Below are positions 7,123-17,990 of a stretch of DNA of 24,132 nt, piece by piece. The position numbers and the translations under genes are program-made. The notes under the pieces were generated by a model. It saw only the letters and a program-made list of their open reading frames with translations. It had not been told where the DNA came from and made no database searches. Origin of the DNA: PALSA-660 sp036508875 (lineage in GTDB: Bacteria > Actinomycetota > Coriobacteriia > Anaerosomatales > PALSA-660); contig DATCGP010000004.1 of assembly GCA_036508875.1 (NCBI GenBank), positions 1-24,132 on the forward strand. The letters are read 5' to 3'. Position 1 is the stretch's first letter; every line of letters begins with the position of its first letter.

Positions 7123-8157
7123 CTAGTTGGTCGTGTTCGCGGAAGAGGTCGTCGCGGTGGAGTTGAGCGCCTTGTTGGCCTCGATGATCTTCTGCAGATC
7201 GGCGTCGAAGTACTGGATCGCCGCCTTGGCGCGAAGGTCGTCGACGTAGGTGCCGAACTTCGCTGAGCGGGCGTTGGACTCCAGCGTGGTGCGGATCTGA
7301 GCGGTCGCCTCGGCGAGCGTCTGCTTGGCGGCGGCGCGGCGGCCCAGAAGCTTGATGATATGCCAGCCGTACTGCGTCTCCACGAGCCTGACCTCGTTGA
7401 CGGCCATGACGTTGACCGCCTTCGCGAACTCGGTGACGTACGCGGAGGGCGCGGCCCAGCCCAAGTCTCCGCCGGTCGCGGCGCTGCCCGGGTCGGTCGA
7501 GTACTTCTTGGCAAGCGCCGCGAAGTCGCCGCCCGCCTTGACCTGTGCGAGCACGGTCTGGGCGGTCGCCTTGTCGGTCGTAGCGAACAGGATGTGCTCG
7601 GCGTGTACCTGGGCCGGCGTCGCGAACTGCGACGCGTTCTGATCGTAGTAGCTCTTGATCTGGGCGTCGGTCACGGTGATGGCACCGGTGGTCACCTTGC
7701 TGGCGACGGCGTCACGGAGCAGGTTCACAGAGATCTGCTCCCGCAGGGAGTCCATCGTGAAACCGGCGGTCTTCATCGCGGTATCGAGAGCGGGCGCCCC
7801 GCCGTACTGGGTCTGGAGCTGCGCCACGTAGTCATCGATCTGCTGCGTGGTGACCGAGACGCCGAGCGTGGTCGCGGCCTCCTTGATCAGCTCGATGTCG
7901 ATCAGGCCGCTGAGCACCTGCGCGCGATACTGCTGCTCAATCGCGACGCCGGCGGTGCCTTCGAACGACGCCGGCTGGGCGGTCTTCATGCGGTTCACCT
8001 GGTCGTCGACCGCCGACTTGGGGATCTCAACGCCGTTCACGGTGGCGATGGCCGACGCCGAGGGGCCGGACGCATTGCATCCGACGACGGCGACACCCGC
8101 GAGCGCGAGCAGAGTCACGAGCGCGACGGCAACGGGACGGGAGTAGCGGCGGGTCAT
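7123..8157 (-). CDS. Lipoprotein foldase: SurA/PrsA-like parvulin peptidyl-prolyl isomerase
   Basis: 344 residues. A basic N terminus and hydrophobic stretch end in the lipobox VVGC, predicting a lipid-anchored protein outside the membrane. A SurA_N-type chaperone domain follows (VNGVEIPKSAVDDQVNRM, then helices to about residue 165). A parvulin domain follows, starting at VHAEHILF and including GGDFAALAKKYSTDPGSAATGGDLGW and VETQYGWHIIKLLGR; these are the motifs of PpiC/PrsA rotamases that assist folding of secreted proteins. The Ala/Asn/Thr-rich C-terminal tail is disordered. The ATG is preceded by AAGGAG at 5 nt. It sits 27 bp after mfd and 39 bp before mazG, in the same orientation, so probably one transcript. 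Confidence 0.92.
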   Translation of the reverse strand: MTRRYSRPVAVALVTLLALAGVAVVGCNASGPSASAIATVNGVEIPKSAVDDQVNRMKTAQPASFEGTAGVAIEQQYRAQVLSGLIDIELIKEAATTLGVSVTTQQIDDYVAQLQTQYGGAPALDTAMKTAGFTMDSLREQISVNLLRDAVASKVTTGAITVTDAQIKSYYDQNASQFATPAQVHAEHILFATTDKATAQTVLAQVKAGGDFAALAKKYSTDPGSAATGGDLGWAAPSAYVTEFAKAVNVMAVNEVRLVETQYGWHIIKLLGRRAAAKQTLAEATAQIRTTLESNARSAKFGTYVDDLRAKAAIQYFDADLQKIIEANKALNSTATTSSANTTN

Positions 8158-8184
8158 GGACGCTCCTTGTCAAGCGACGGAATG

Positions 8185-11640
<3,456 letters not shown>

Positions 11641-11686
11641 GCGGGTGCTCCTTCATGCGCGCGAGCGCGCGTGTCAGTCCTTCAGA

Positions 11687-11736
11687 CAGCACAACGGCCC
11701 CGCGCCGGAGACCGGGGCGGGGTGCGAAACGTGCTG
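11687..11736. other. Large imperfect hairpin between manA and mfd
   Basis: The inner stem pairs CCCCGC (11698-11703) with GCGGGG (11717-11722) and CCGG (11705-11708) with CCGG (11712-11715) around a 3-nt AGA loop, with one mismatch. Outer arms CAGCAC (11687-11692) and GTGCTG (11731-11736) add a further 6 bp. It could end the manA transcript (stop at 11850) or form the mfd leader. No U-tract follows on the minus strand, so a plain intrinsic terminator is not certain. The rest of the 11641-11849 gap shows only the mfd ribosome-binding site. Confidence 0.5.
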
Positions 11737-11849
11737 TGCGAGGGTATGCCCGCATGGGTGCGGGGTCAAGCGCGGGAGGCGGACCGCGAGGGCGCGGAAG
11801 CGCAAGCGCACGCGCGTGAGCCTCGCACGGACCGCCGCCTCGACGGCCG

Positions 11850-12812
11850 CTAGGGTGCGGTGAGCAGCAGGGTCAGGCGTCCGGTCACTTCGAGCGCCTC
11901 GACACCGCACGGGACGACGAAGTGGTCGCCGGGGCGGACCGCCTCTCCGTTCACCGTGCCGGACCCCTCGATCACCCCGCCCAGCGAGAACGGGCCGCCG
12001 GTCGGGATCGAGCAGGAGCCGCGCACCTCCCACCGTGAGAACGAGAACTGCTCGCCGCGCGGGTAGAGGCTGCGGGTCGCCGTCGCGTAGACCGCGACCT
12101 CCGGCGACGTCACCGCGGGCGCGCTGGGCACGGCGACGACCTCGAGCGCCTCGGCGACCTGAAGCCGTCGCTTCGCTCCGCCGTCGAGTCTGTCGTAGTC
12201 GTACAGGCGGTAGGTGACATCGGACGCCTGCTGTATCTCGTAGAACAGGCTGCCCGCGAGGATGGCGTGCACCGTGCCGGCCGGCACGGACAGGTAGTCG
12301 CCTTCGCGGACATCGACCCGCCGCAGCAGCTCGCGCCACCGGCCTTCAGCGGCCATGCTCGCGAACCGCTCCTGCGTCTGCGCGGTATGCCCGCCCACGA
12401 CCTGGCCGCTCGACGGCGCCCGAAGCACATACCACGCCTCGTTCTTCCCGGCGCCTCCGCCGTGGGCCGCGTCGTAGGCGGCGTCCGGGTGCACCTGGAC
12501 GCTCAGGTCCTCCCTGGCATCGAGGAGCTTGACCTGCAGCGGGAAGGCATCGCCGGCCAAGCCGCCGAACAGCTCGCGATGCCCGGACCACAGCTCGGAG
12601 AGGATCTCACCGGCGAACCGTCCGTCCCGGACCCGGCAATCCCCTTCGGGGCGCGCCGAGACAGCCAGGCATTCCCCGATACGGTCGTTCGGGAGGTCGA
12701 ACCCGAACAGCTCACGCAGCCGGGAACCGCCCCATACCTTGGTGAGGAAGATGGGCTCGAGGAAGATCAGCTCTTCGAGCCGGGCGCCGGTATGCGCGCG
12801 GACGTCCGTCAC
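11850..12812 (-). CDS. manA: Mannose-6-phosphate isomerase, class I (ManA-like)
   Basis: 320 residues of a zinc-dependent cupin that interconverts fructose 6-phosphate and mannose 6-phosphate. The N terminus LEPIFLTKVWGGSRL is typical. Zinc-ligand regions are visible in FPLQVKLLDAREDLSVQVHPD (Gln and His), GKNEAWYVL (Glu) and PAGTVHAILAG (His). The C-terminal cupin half ends with VRPGDHFVVPCG. The frame is open far upstream, but the real start is GTG at 12810-12812: it follows AAGAGGGG by a few bases, overlaps the previous stop by 4 nt (GTGA), and matches the family N terminus. That overlap indicates coupled translation with the NeuA-HAD fusion and makes mannose 6-phosphate the likely feedstock of the cassette; it could also feed GDP-mannose synthesis. 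Confidence 0.92.
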   Translation of the reverse strand: MTDVRAHTGARLEELIFLEPIFLTKVWGGSRLRELFGFDLPNDRIGECLAVSARPEGDCRVRDGRFAGEILSELWSGHRELFGGLAGDAFPLQVKLLDAREDLSVQVHPDAAYDAAHGGGAGKNEAWYVLRAPSSGQVVGGHTAQTQERFASMAAEGRWRELLRRVDVREGDYLSVPAGTVHAILAGSLFYEIQQASDVTYRLYDYDRLDGGAKRRLQVAEALEVVAVPSAPAVTSPEVAVYATATRSLYPRGEQFSFSRWEVRGSCSIPTGGPFSLGGVIEGSGTVNGEAVRPGDHFVVPCGVEALEVTGRLTLLLTAP

Positions 12813-13981
12813 TCGCCCCTCTTGGCAGCGAGGATGAGCTCCGCCACTTCGCGGATGGCGCCGTGACCGCCCGCGACGGTCGTTATGTAGTCCGCGGCCG
12901 CGCGCACGCAGGGGATCCCGTCGCTCACGCTGCAGCCGAACCCGACCGCCTCTATGACTGCGAGGTCGAAGACGTCGTCGCCCACGTACGCGATCTCGTC
13001 GAGCGAGAGCGAGTACTTCTCGCACATCTGGCGGATGACGGCCAGCTTGTCGCCGGCCCCCACGTGGCACTCGTCGAGCTTGAGCTTCGCGGCGCGACGC
13101 TTCACGAGCTCCACGTTCTCGTTCGTGATGATGCCTACGATGAGGCCCGCGCGCTGGAGCAGGTTGAACCCCACGCCGTCGCGCGTGTGGAACTTCTTCA
13201 GCTCGTCACCGGCCTCGGAGTAGTACATGCCGCCGTCGGTCAGCACTCCGTCGGAGTCGGCGAACAGCGCGCGGATCCTGGACAGGTCCCGCGCAGGCGG
13301 TTCGCCCGCTCTGCGTGCGAGCAGGGACTCTACGATCGTCCAGTCGGCCGGCTCATCGATCTCGAAGTACGTCGCCTCGTCCATCTCCACGAGGCCCACG
13401 CGCCCGGACAGCCGGCAACCCGAATCGAGCAGGGCTGCCCGCGACGTGATGTAGAACGCGCCGTTCTCGACGAAGAAGCCGTCGAACTCCTGGCGGCGCG
13501 GACGGGAGGCGAAGTCGTAGTTCACGGCCGCCGCGGAATCGGCTCCGGCCTTCCAGATGAAGCGCTTTTGGCGCACGACAGAGAGCACGGACTCGTAGGC
13601 GCCCGTCTCGAACAGCGCGACGCCCCGGTCGAGGTCCTCACCTGATAGCAGCGGCGAGGTGGCCTGGATGAGCACCATCGCGTCGAAGTCGTCGTTCTCG
13701 CGCGCGAACTCGAGCATGACCTGCTCGGTGGCGGCGGTGTCGGTCGCGCTTTCCGCGGAGCGATGGTGCACTTCCACCTTGGCGGAACCGAAGGCGGCCG
13801 CCACCTCTTCGATCAGCGGCGAGTCCGTGGACACCACGATCCGGGAGATGCTGTCGCACTCGTCGGCGGCCTTGATCGCCCAGTGCACGAGCGGCCTGCC
13901 GGCGATCTCCTTGATGTTCTTGAGCGGGATCGACTTGCTGCCCGCACGCACAGGGATGAACGCCGTGTAGCGGGCTCCCAT
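12809..13981 (-). CDS. CMP-nonulosonate synthetase fused to a KdsC-like HAD phosphatase
   Basis: 390 residues in two domains. Residues 1-225 are a NeuA/KdsB-type cytidylyltransferase: AFIPVRAGSKSIPLKNI at the N terminus, IVVSTDSPLIEEVA, AMVLIQATSPLLSGEDLD and NGAFYITS. This would join a 9-carbon sugar acid to CTP, giving a CMP-sugar. Residues 235-390 are a type C0 HAD phosphatase with an apparently intact active site: D242 and D244 in ADSDGVLTDG, T286 in GIITNEN, K312 in GAGDKLAVI and D335/D336 in YVGDDVFDL, then TTVAGGHGAIREV. The vertebrate CMP-sialate synthetase has a similar fused but inactive HAD part; here the catalytic residues are present, pointing to a 9-phosphate intermediate. ATG 13981-13979 lies 2 nt after the neuB-like stop. 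Confidence 0.88.
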   Translation of the reverse strand: MGARYTAFIPVRAGSKSIPLKNIKEIAGRPLVHWAIKAADECDSISRIVVSTDSPLIEEVAAAFGSAKVEVHHRSAESATDTAATEQVMLEFARENDDFDAMVLIQATSPLLSGEDLDRGVALFETGAYESVLSVVRQKRFIWKAGADSAAAVNYDFASRPRRQEFDGFFVENGAFYITSRAALLDSGCRLSGRVGLVEMDEATYFEIDEPADWTIVESLLARRAGEPPARDLSRIRALFADSDGVLTDGGMYYSEAGDELKKFHTRDGVGFNLLQRAGLIVGIITNENVELVKRRAAKLKLDECHVGAGDKLAVIRQMCEKYSLSLDEIAYVGDDVFDLAVIEAVGFGCSVSDGIPCVRAAADYITTVAGGHGAIREVAELILAAKRGE

Positions 13982-13983
13982 GA

Positions 13984-14856
13984 CTAGACCGCTCGGTACT
14001 TCAGCTTGTCCCGCTGGACCTTCTCGATCGGGAGCACTTCGCTCGACTTGTACGTGAGAGCCGAGTGGACGGCCGTGAGGTCGCGCTTGAGCTTCCGCAG
14101 ACCCTCGGGTTCCAGCGAGGCTGCGTGGTCGGTGCCCTTCCACGTGCGGTCGAGCGTGTAGTGGCGCTCGATGATCGGGGCGCCCAGGGTGTACGCGGCG
14201 ACATCTACGGCGATCCCCAGGTGGTGTCCCGAGAAGCCGATGTTCTTGACGAGGCCGCCGTAGGTGTCGATGAGGCGGCGGATCTCCAAGAGGCAGATGT
14301 CCTCGAAGGGCACCGGATACCCGGAGGTGCAGCTGAAGATCACGAGGTCCTTCGCGCGCCCCTCCTTGACGAAGAGGTCGACGATCTCCTTCTCCTCTTC
14401 GAGCGTCGTCATGCCGACCGAGATCTGGATCTCGCCCGGGTAGTTCCTGCACAGCCAGGTGAGCATCTCGAAGTGCGTGTTGCACGCGGACGGGATCTTG
14501 ATGTCCACCGGGTCGAGAGAGGCGATCTCCTTCGCGGAGGTCAGGTCCCACACCGAGGAGCTGTAGATGAGACCGAACTCCTCCGCCCACACCTTGAGCT
14601 GCCGATGCTGCTCGAGATCGAACTCGAGGAACTCGCGATGGGCGCCATACGTGTCGCCGTAGGAGTTGGCGGGATTGGGGTGCGGAGCGTTGTATTGCTC
14701 CGGCGGGAGGAGCTCCTTGTTATTGCGCTTCTGGAACTTGACCGCGTCCACCTTGCAGTAGATCGCTGCGGTCTTGATGAGCTCGTAGGCGATGTCCATC
14801 TCGCCTTTGTGGTTGCAGCCGATTTCCGCGATGACGTGAGACGGCTGATAGGTCAT
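13984..14856 (-). CDS. NeuB-family nonulosonic acid (or 9-phosphate) synthase lacking the SAF domain
   Basis: 290 residues with the NeuB TIM-barrel pattern: VIAEIGCNHKGEMDIAYELI, VDAVKFQKRN, SSSVWDLTSAKEIASLDP, VDIKIPSACNTHFEMLTW, ISVGMTTLEEE, VIFSCTSGYPVP, GFSGHHLGIAVDVAAYTLGA and IIERHYTLDRTWKGTDHAAS. Family members condense phosphoenolpyruvate with ManNAc, a related sugar, or a 6-phosphate of ManNAc or mannose. Usual NeuB proteins are about 340-350 residues with a C-terminal antifreeze-like SAF domain; this one stops at EKVQRDKLKYRAV, exactly where the SAF domain would begin, at a clean TAG. ATG 14856 has AGGAG 9 nt upstream. It is first gene of a neuB-neuA/HAD-manA operon. No NeuC or ManNAc epimerase is nearby, which argues against Neu5Ac as product. 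Confidence 0.87.
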   Translation of the reverse strand: MTYQPSHVIAEIGCNHKGEMDIAYELIKTAAIYCKVDAVKFQKRNNKELLPPEQYNAPHPNPANSYGDTYGAHREFLEFDLEQHRQLKVWAEEFGLIYSSSVWDLTSAKEIASLDPVDIKIPSACNTHFEMLTWLCRNYPGEIQISVGMTTLEEEKEIVDLFVKEGRAKDLVIFSCTSGYPVPFEDICLLEIRRLIDTYGGLVKNIGFSGHHLGIAVDVAAYTLGAPIIERHYTLDRTWKGTDHAASLEPEGLRKLKRDLTAVHSALTYKSSEVLPIEKVQRDKLKYRAV

Positions 14857-15277
14857 ATGCGGGCTCCTAGGGGCTCATGTGGCGCGGTCTCAGAATGGGG
14901 TTCAGGATACCACAGATCTGCTTCGACCGCGTTCAACGGCTGCGCAACGAACGCGCAAAATATGTAAAGACGCAGGTAGCCTATGCACGAGCGACGACGG
15001 TCTGATACGGAATCCTGTCCATACGATGCACCACACCCCAGCTGGCCGCCGACGCTGGATGTGGGCTTCCGATGGAGGAGCCGATCGAGGGACCCCCACG
15101 GCGATTCGCCCCTGCTACACTCGCGTTTGCCCGGGATGACGACGACCTCGGAGGGCCGGCGGCCGCGAGACGCGGACGCGGACGCGCACCGCGACACCGA
15201 CCGGCGCCTGCGAGATCGACATAAGCCCGTGTGCGAGCGCTGCAGGCCACGACCGGAAGAGATCGGGAAGAGCTTCG
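14857..15277. other. Divergent intergenic region between the neuB-like operon and the glycosyltransferase
   Basis: 421 bp without a convincing gene. Open frames across it have low-complexity Arg/Pro-rich translations and no family motif. The part near 14895-14990 is less GC-rich than the surroundings. Besides the candidate neuB promoter at 14904-14912, a plus-strand extended -10-like TGCTACACT lies at 15113-15121. It could start a leader of about 150 nt for the glycosyltransferase, but it has no recognisable -35. A short GACGCG-type repeat sits at 15170-15187. No riboswitch was recognised. Confidence 0.5.
14904..14912 (-). promoter_or_regulatory. Candidate extended -10 promoter for the neuB-neuA/HAD-manA operon
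   Basis: The minus strand reads TGGTATCCT, an extended -10 (TGn plus TATCCT), placing the start of transcription about 40 nt before the neuB-like ATG. A TTGAAC lies upstream but at 21 bp spacing, too far for a normal -35. Moderate to weak support. Confidence 0.4.
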
Positions 15278-17245
15278 ATGGACAATGCCCGCCCCACCAC
15301 GGCATCCGGCGCACCGCGCCTCAACGTCCTGTTCGTGGGCGGATACGACTCGACCAACTACGCCTACGTCGAGCTCGTGCGCGAGCTCATCGCGCGCGGG
15401 CACGAGTGCACGGTCGTCGTGGACAACGAACGCGACGTCGTGAACAACAAGATGTTCATGGCCGCAGGCATCCCCATGGTCCCGCTCGCGCGCTACTCGT
15501 TCGACGAACTGGACTCCGTGGACTTCGTCGTCACCGGTCCGTTCCTGCGCAAACAGGTCAAGAGGCTGTTCGCCGAGATCTATGCCCACCGCAAGTTCGT
15601 GGTCTCGTTCGCCAGCCTCTTCTCGTCCGTCACGATGTGGACGGCGCCCGACCTTCTGATCGCCAGCGGTGAGAGCAAGTTCGAGGAGTTCGCACGAAGC
15701 GGGCTTCGATACAACATGATCGCAGTCGGCAACCCGCAGTACGACCCGCTGGTCAGCGCCCGCCACAGCCGTCCGAGGATCGAGCTGGACGAGATCCGCA
15801 GGGTGCTGGTGGTCGATCAGGGCGCATACCCGCTGGGCGAGGCCGGCAAGGACCAGCTCGCTCAGACGCTCGTGAACCTCGCCCGCAACAACCCCGAGAT
15901 GACGTTCCACATCAAGGCCCGCTATCTGCCTGACGAGGTCGGCGACCACCTGCACAGCGTCTCGGACCACCTGTACAGCTACCTGAAGGACGTACCGGAC
16001 AACCTCGCCCTCATCCGGAAGCCCACCATCCTCGAAGAGCTGGTGCTCGACTACGACGCGATGATCACGATGTGGAGCACCGCACACCTCGATGCCGCCG
16101 TGCTCGGGCTCCCGCTGCTCCTGATCGAAGGACTGGACTCGGTCGACGTCTTCGACGTCAGGAAGCAGAGGATCGCGGACGCGTACGAGCATCTCCGCGA
16201 CACCGGGTGCGTCGTCCACTGGAAGGACCTGCAGACCGGACCGTGTCCGTTCGGCTATGTCTCGGACCGGTATGCCCACGACGAGCTCTACGACATAGAC
16301 ACGCCGTGCGCGCCGCGGGTGGTGGACATCTTCGAGCGGATCTCGTCCGTCGTCCTGGAGCGTGGCGAGACGTTCGCGGAGCGGTTCCAGATGTCCTACC
16401 CGGAGTTCATGAGCGGCGTCGAGACGATGGCCACCCTCCCGATCGCCGCAGAGGAGAGTTGGCTGAACCACGTGCTGTTCCGGGAGATGAACTCGGTGCT
16501 GCAGGCGCTCGCCTTCGACCATCGCTGCATGGGCTACGCGCTCGACGCGAGCGAGATGCTGAAGTACGCGGACCTCGCCGTCGGCAGCGGAGCGACCGAG
16601 GAAGATGAGCGCCGCCTCGTGGAAGAGGCGCGCGACCTCGGCCTGCGCCTCAAGCAGAGGTACTTCGCGGCACACCCCGAAGAGGTGGCGCGCGACGTGT
16701 TCATCCAGGACTTCTATTTCGACTGGCTCCTACAGACCGAGAGGTACGACGACCTGTTCGCGTACGACGGACCGGTAGTGGCCCCGGTGAGCCTGGAGTT
16801 CAACCGAGGGATGGCGTATTCGAAGCGGGGGCACCGCCTCAAGGCGGCGAGACACCTGATCGAGTCTTTCGACCTGTCGCTGCGCAAGCCGGGCCGCGTT
16901 CTCAAGAAGGACAAGAACATCAGGACCCTGTTGTCTCGCACCGACCAGAGCCTCAGGACGCACGGGATCCTCTTCCTGATGAACCACTATCGGAAGTACG
17001 AGGCGCTCAGTCTCGTCGACGTCCCAGCCGTGCGCGGGCTCGACGCGCTGGTCTACTACAAGATGAAGGCCCTCGTCGCCCTGAAACGTCAGGACGATGC
17101 GAAGGCCCTCTACCGCGAGTATGCGGCGGCTGTGGCGCGCAAACCGGAGATGAGGAACCGTCCCGGCCTCGGCCAAGCGCTCCTCCGGCGCGTGGTGGCC
17201 GTGTACGGGGCGCTCGCGCGCGGCTACGCCAGGCGCATCCGCTGA
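15278..17245 (+). CDS. Large predicted GT-B-type glycosyltransferase with helical C-terminal extension
   Basis: 655 residues; I recognise a fold pattern, not a named family. The N terminus NVLFVGGYDSTNYAYVELV followed by ELIARGHECTVVVDN resembles the first Rossmann strand-turn-helix of GT-B glycosyltransferases. After APDLLIASG and MIAVGNPQYDPL comes a second Rossmann half with RRVLVVDQGAYPLG, MTFHIKARYLPDEVGD and, near 265-285, MITMWSTAHLDAAVLGLPLL, which resembles the donor-binding end of GT-B enzymes. Residues 400-655 are mostly helical with a TPR-like stretch (MAYSKRGHRLKAARHLIESF). There is no signal peptide or membrane helix, so it acts in the cytosol or at the membrane face. The ATG has GGAAGAG about 5 nt upstream. 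Divergence from the CMP-sugar cassette suggests, without proving, that it uses that donor. Confidence 0.65.
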   Translation: MDNARPTTASGAPRLNVLFVGGYDSTNYAYVELVRELIARGHECTVVVDNERDVVNNKMFMAAGIPMVPLARYSFDELDSVDFVVTGPFLRKQVKRLFAEIYAHRKFVVSFASLFSSVTMWTAPDLLIASGESKFEEFARSGLRYNMIAVGNPQYDPLVSARHSRPRIELDEIRRVLVVDQGAYPLGEAGKDQLAQTLVNLARNNPEMTFHIKARYLPDEVGDHLHSVSDHLYSYLKDVPDNLALIRKPTILEELVLDYDAMITMWSTAHLDAAVLGLPLLLIEGLDSVDVFDVRKQRIADAYEHLRDTGCVVHWKDLQTGPCPFGYVSDRYAHDELYDIDTPCAPRVVDIFERISSVVLERGETFAERFQMSYPEFMSGVETMATLPIAAEESWLNHVLFREMNSVLQALAFDHRCMGYALDASEMLKYADLAVGSGATEEDERRLVEEARDLGLRLKQRYFAAHPEEVARDVFIQDFYFDWLLQTERYDDLFAYDGPVVAPVSLEFNRGMAYSKRGHRLKAARHLIESFDLSLRKPGRVLKKDKNIRTLLSRTDQSLRTHGILFLMNHYRKYEALSLVDVPAVRGLDALVYYKMKALVALKRQDDAKALYREYAAAVARKPEMRNRPGLGQALLRRVVAVYGALARGYARRIR

Positions 17246-17252
17246 CGGTGCG

Positions 17253-17972
17253 CTACGCGCCCGCGGCGATCCTCCTCGACGCGACGACGCCGGCGCCGCC
17301 CGTCAGCGAGGTGCTGTACTCCACCAGGTCGATCGAGCAGTCGGTGCCGATCGTCACGTTCGCGCCACGCACCACTTTCGCGCGTGTGTTCTCGAGGTAG
17401 ATCGTGTCGCCTTCTATCGTGTCGGCGGTCAGGTTCCGATCGCCGAAGAACGGCAGGAACGCCCACGGCTTCCCGAGCCGCACGTCGATGGTCTCGCCGC
17501 CGATGTCGTGGGCGTCACAGCCGCCGTACACCTTGATCGTCACGGTCCCCGCGTTGAGCAACCCTCCGACGGAGAAGACGCCGGACGCGTCGAAGACCTC
17601 CGCCTGCACATCGCCACCGATCTTGGTCGTGCCGGCGATCTTGAGCTGTTGTGCGTTCACGGAACCGGTAATCGTGCACGCGCCAGCCACCTTGAGGAAC
17701 CCGGCGCCGACCCCGCCGCGCACATCAGCGTTCCCGCTCACGATGAACTCGTTGGCCTGCACGTCACCGTAGAACGTCCCGTTGCCGCTGACCTTCACGG
17801 TGGTGGCCACCACCTTGCCCTGCACGTCGGCGGTGCCGGCGATCTTCAGGGTCGTGGCGTCCAGGTCACCCCGCACAGTGCCCGCGCCTGCGATGACGAC
17901 TTCCCCGTACATGCCGCCGGAAACGTCACCCGCGCCGGCGATCTTCGTGTTGGGCCTGTTCGTCGCTTCCAT
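17253..17972 (-). CDS. Bactofilin-like polymer-forming protein (YhbE/YhbF type)
   Basis: 239 residues made almost wholly of short beta-helix repeats: alternating 'KIAGAGDV.GG', 'VVIAGAGTVRGDL', 'LKIAGTADVQGKV', 'VKVSGNGTFYGDV', 'FIVSGNADVRGGV' and 'LKIAGTTKIGGDV'. This is the right-handed beta-helix pattern of bactofilins and B. subtilis YhbE/YhbF, which polymerise without nucleotide. After about residue 160 the repeats loosen (PWAFLPFFGDRNLTADTIEGD) and then resume. A GTG at 17981 is also possible, but AAGGGA at 17988-17983 is only 1 nt from it and 10 nt from ATG 17972, so I chose the ATG. It lies 18 nt after the YhbD-family gene, giving a yhbD-yhbE-like pair. The convergent glycosyltransferase gene ends 7 bp away. 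Confidence 0.85.
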   Translation of the reverse strand: MEATNRPNTKIAGAGDVSGGMYGEVVIAGAGTVRGDLDATTLKIAGTADVQGKVVATTVKVSGNGTFYGDVQANEFIVSGNADVRGGVGAGFLKVAGACTITGSVNAQQLKIAGTTKIGGDVQAEVFDASGVFSVGGLLNAGTVTIKVYGGCDAHDIGGETIDVRLGKPWAFLPFFGDRNLTADTIEGDTIYLENTRAKVVRGANVTIGTDCSIDLVEYSTSLTGGAGVVASRRIAAGA

Positions 17973-17982
17973 CTGTCCCACG

Positions 17983-17988
17983 TCCCTT
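17983..17988 (-). promoter_or_regulatory. Ribosome-binding site deciding the bactofilin start
   Basis: AAGGGA on the minus strand lies 10 nt before ATG 17972 but only 1 nt before GTG 17981, favouring the ATG. Confidence 0.6.
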
Positions 17989-17990
17989 CT

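Noticed and set aside
12813..13070. Longer N-terminal version of ManA
   Set aside because: The extra 86 residues are Arg-rich shadow of the HAD domain; the GTG at 12812 has a ribosome-binding site and a 4-nt overlap typical of coupled genes.
15165..15195. GACGCG repeats as a CRISPR or tandem repeat locus
   Set aside because: Only about three short copies with no spacer pattern; ordinary GC-rich composition.
14981..16675. 564-codon minus-strand open frame
   Set aside because: Opposite strand of the glycosyltransferase gene; the translation lacks any recognisable motif, while the plus strand has a good start and fold pattern.
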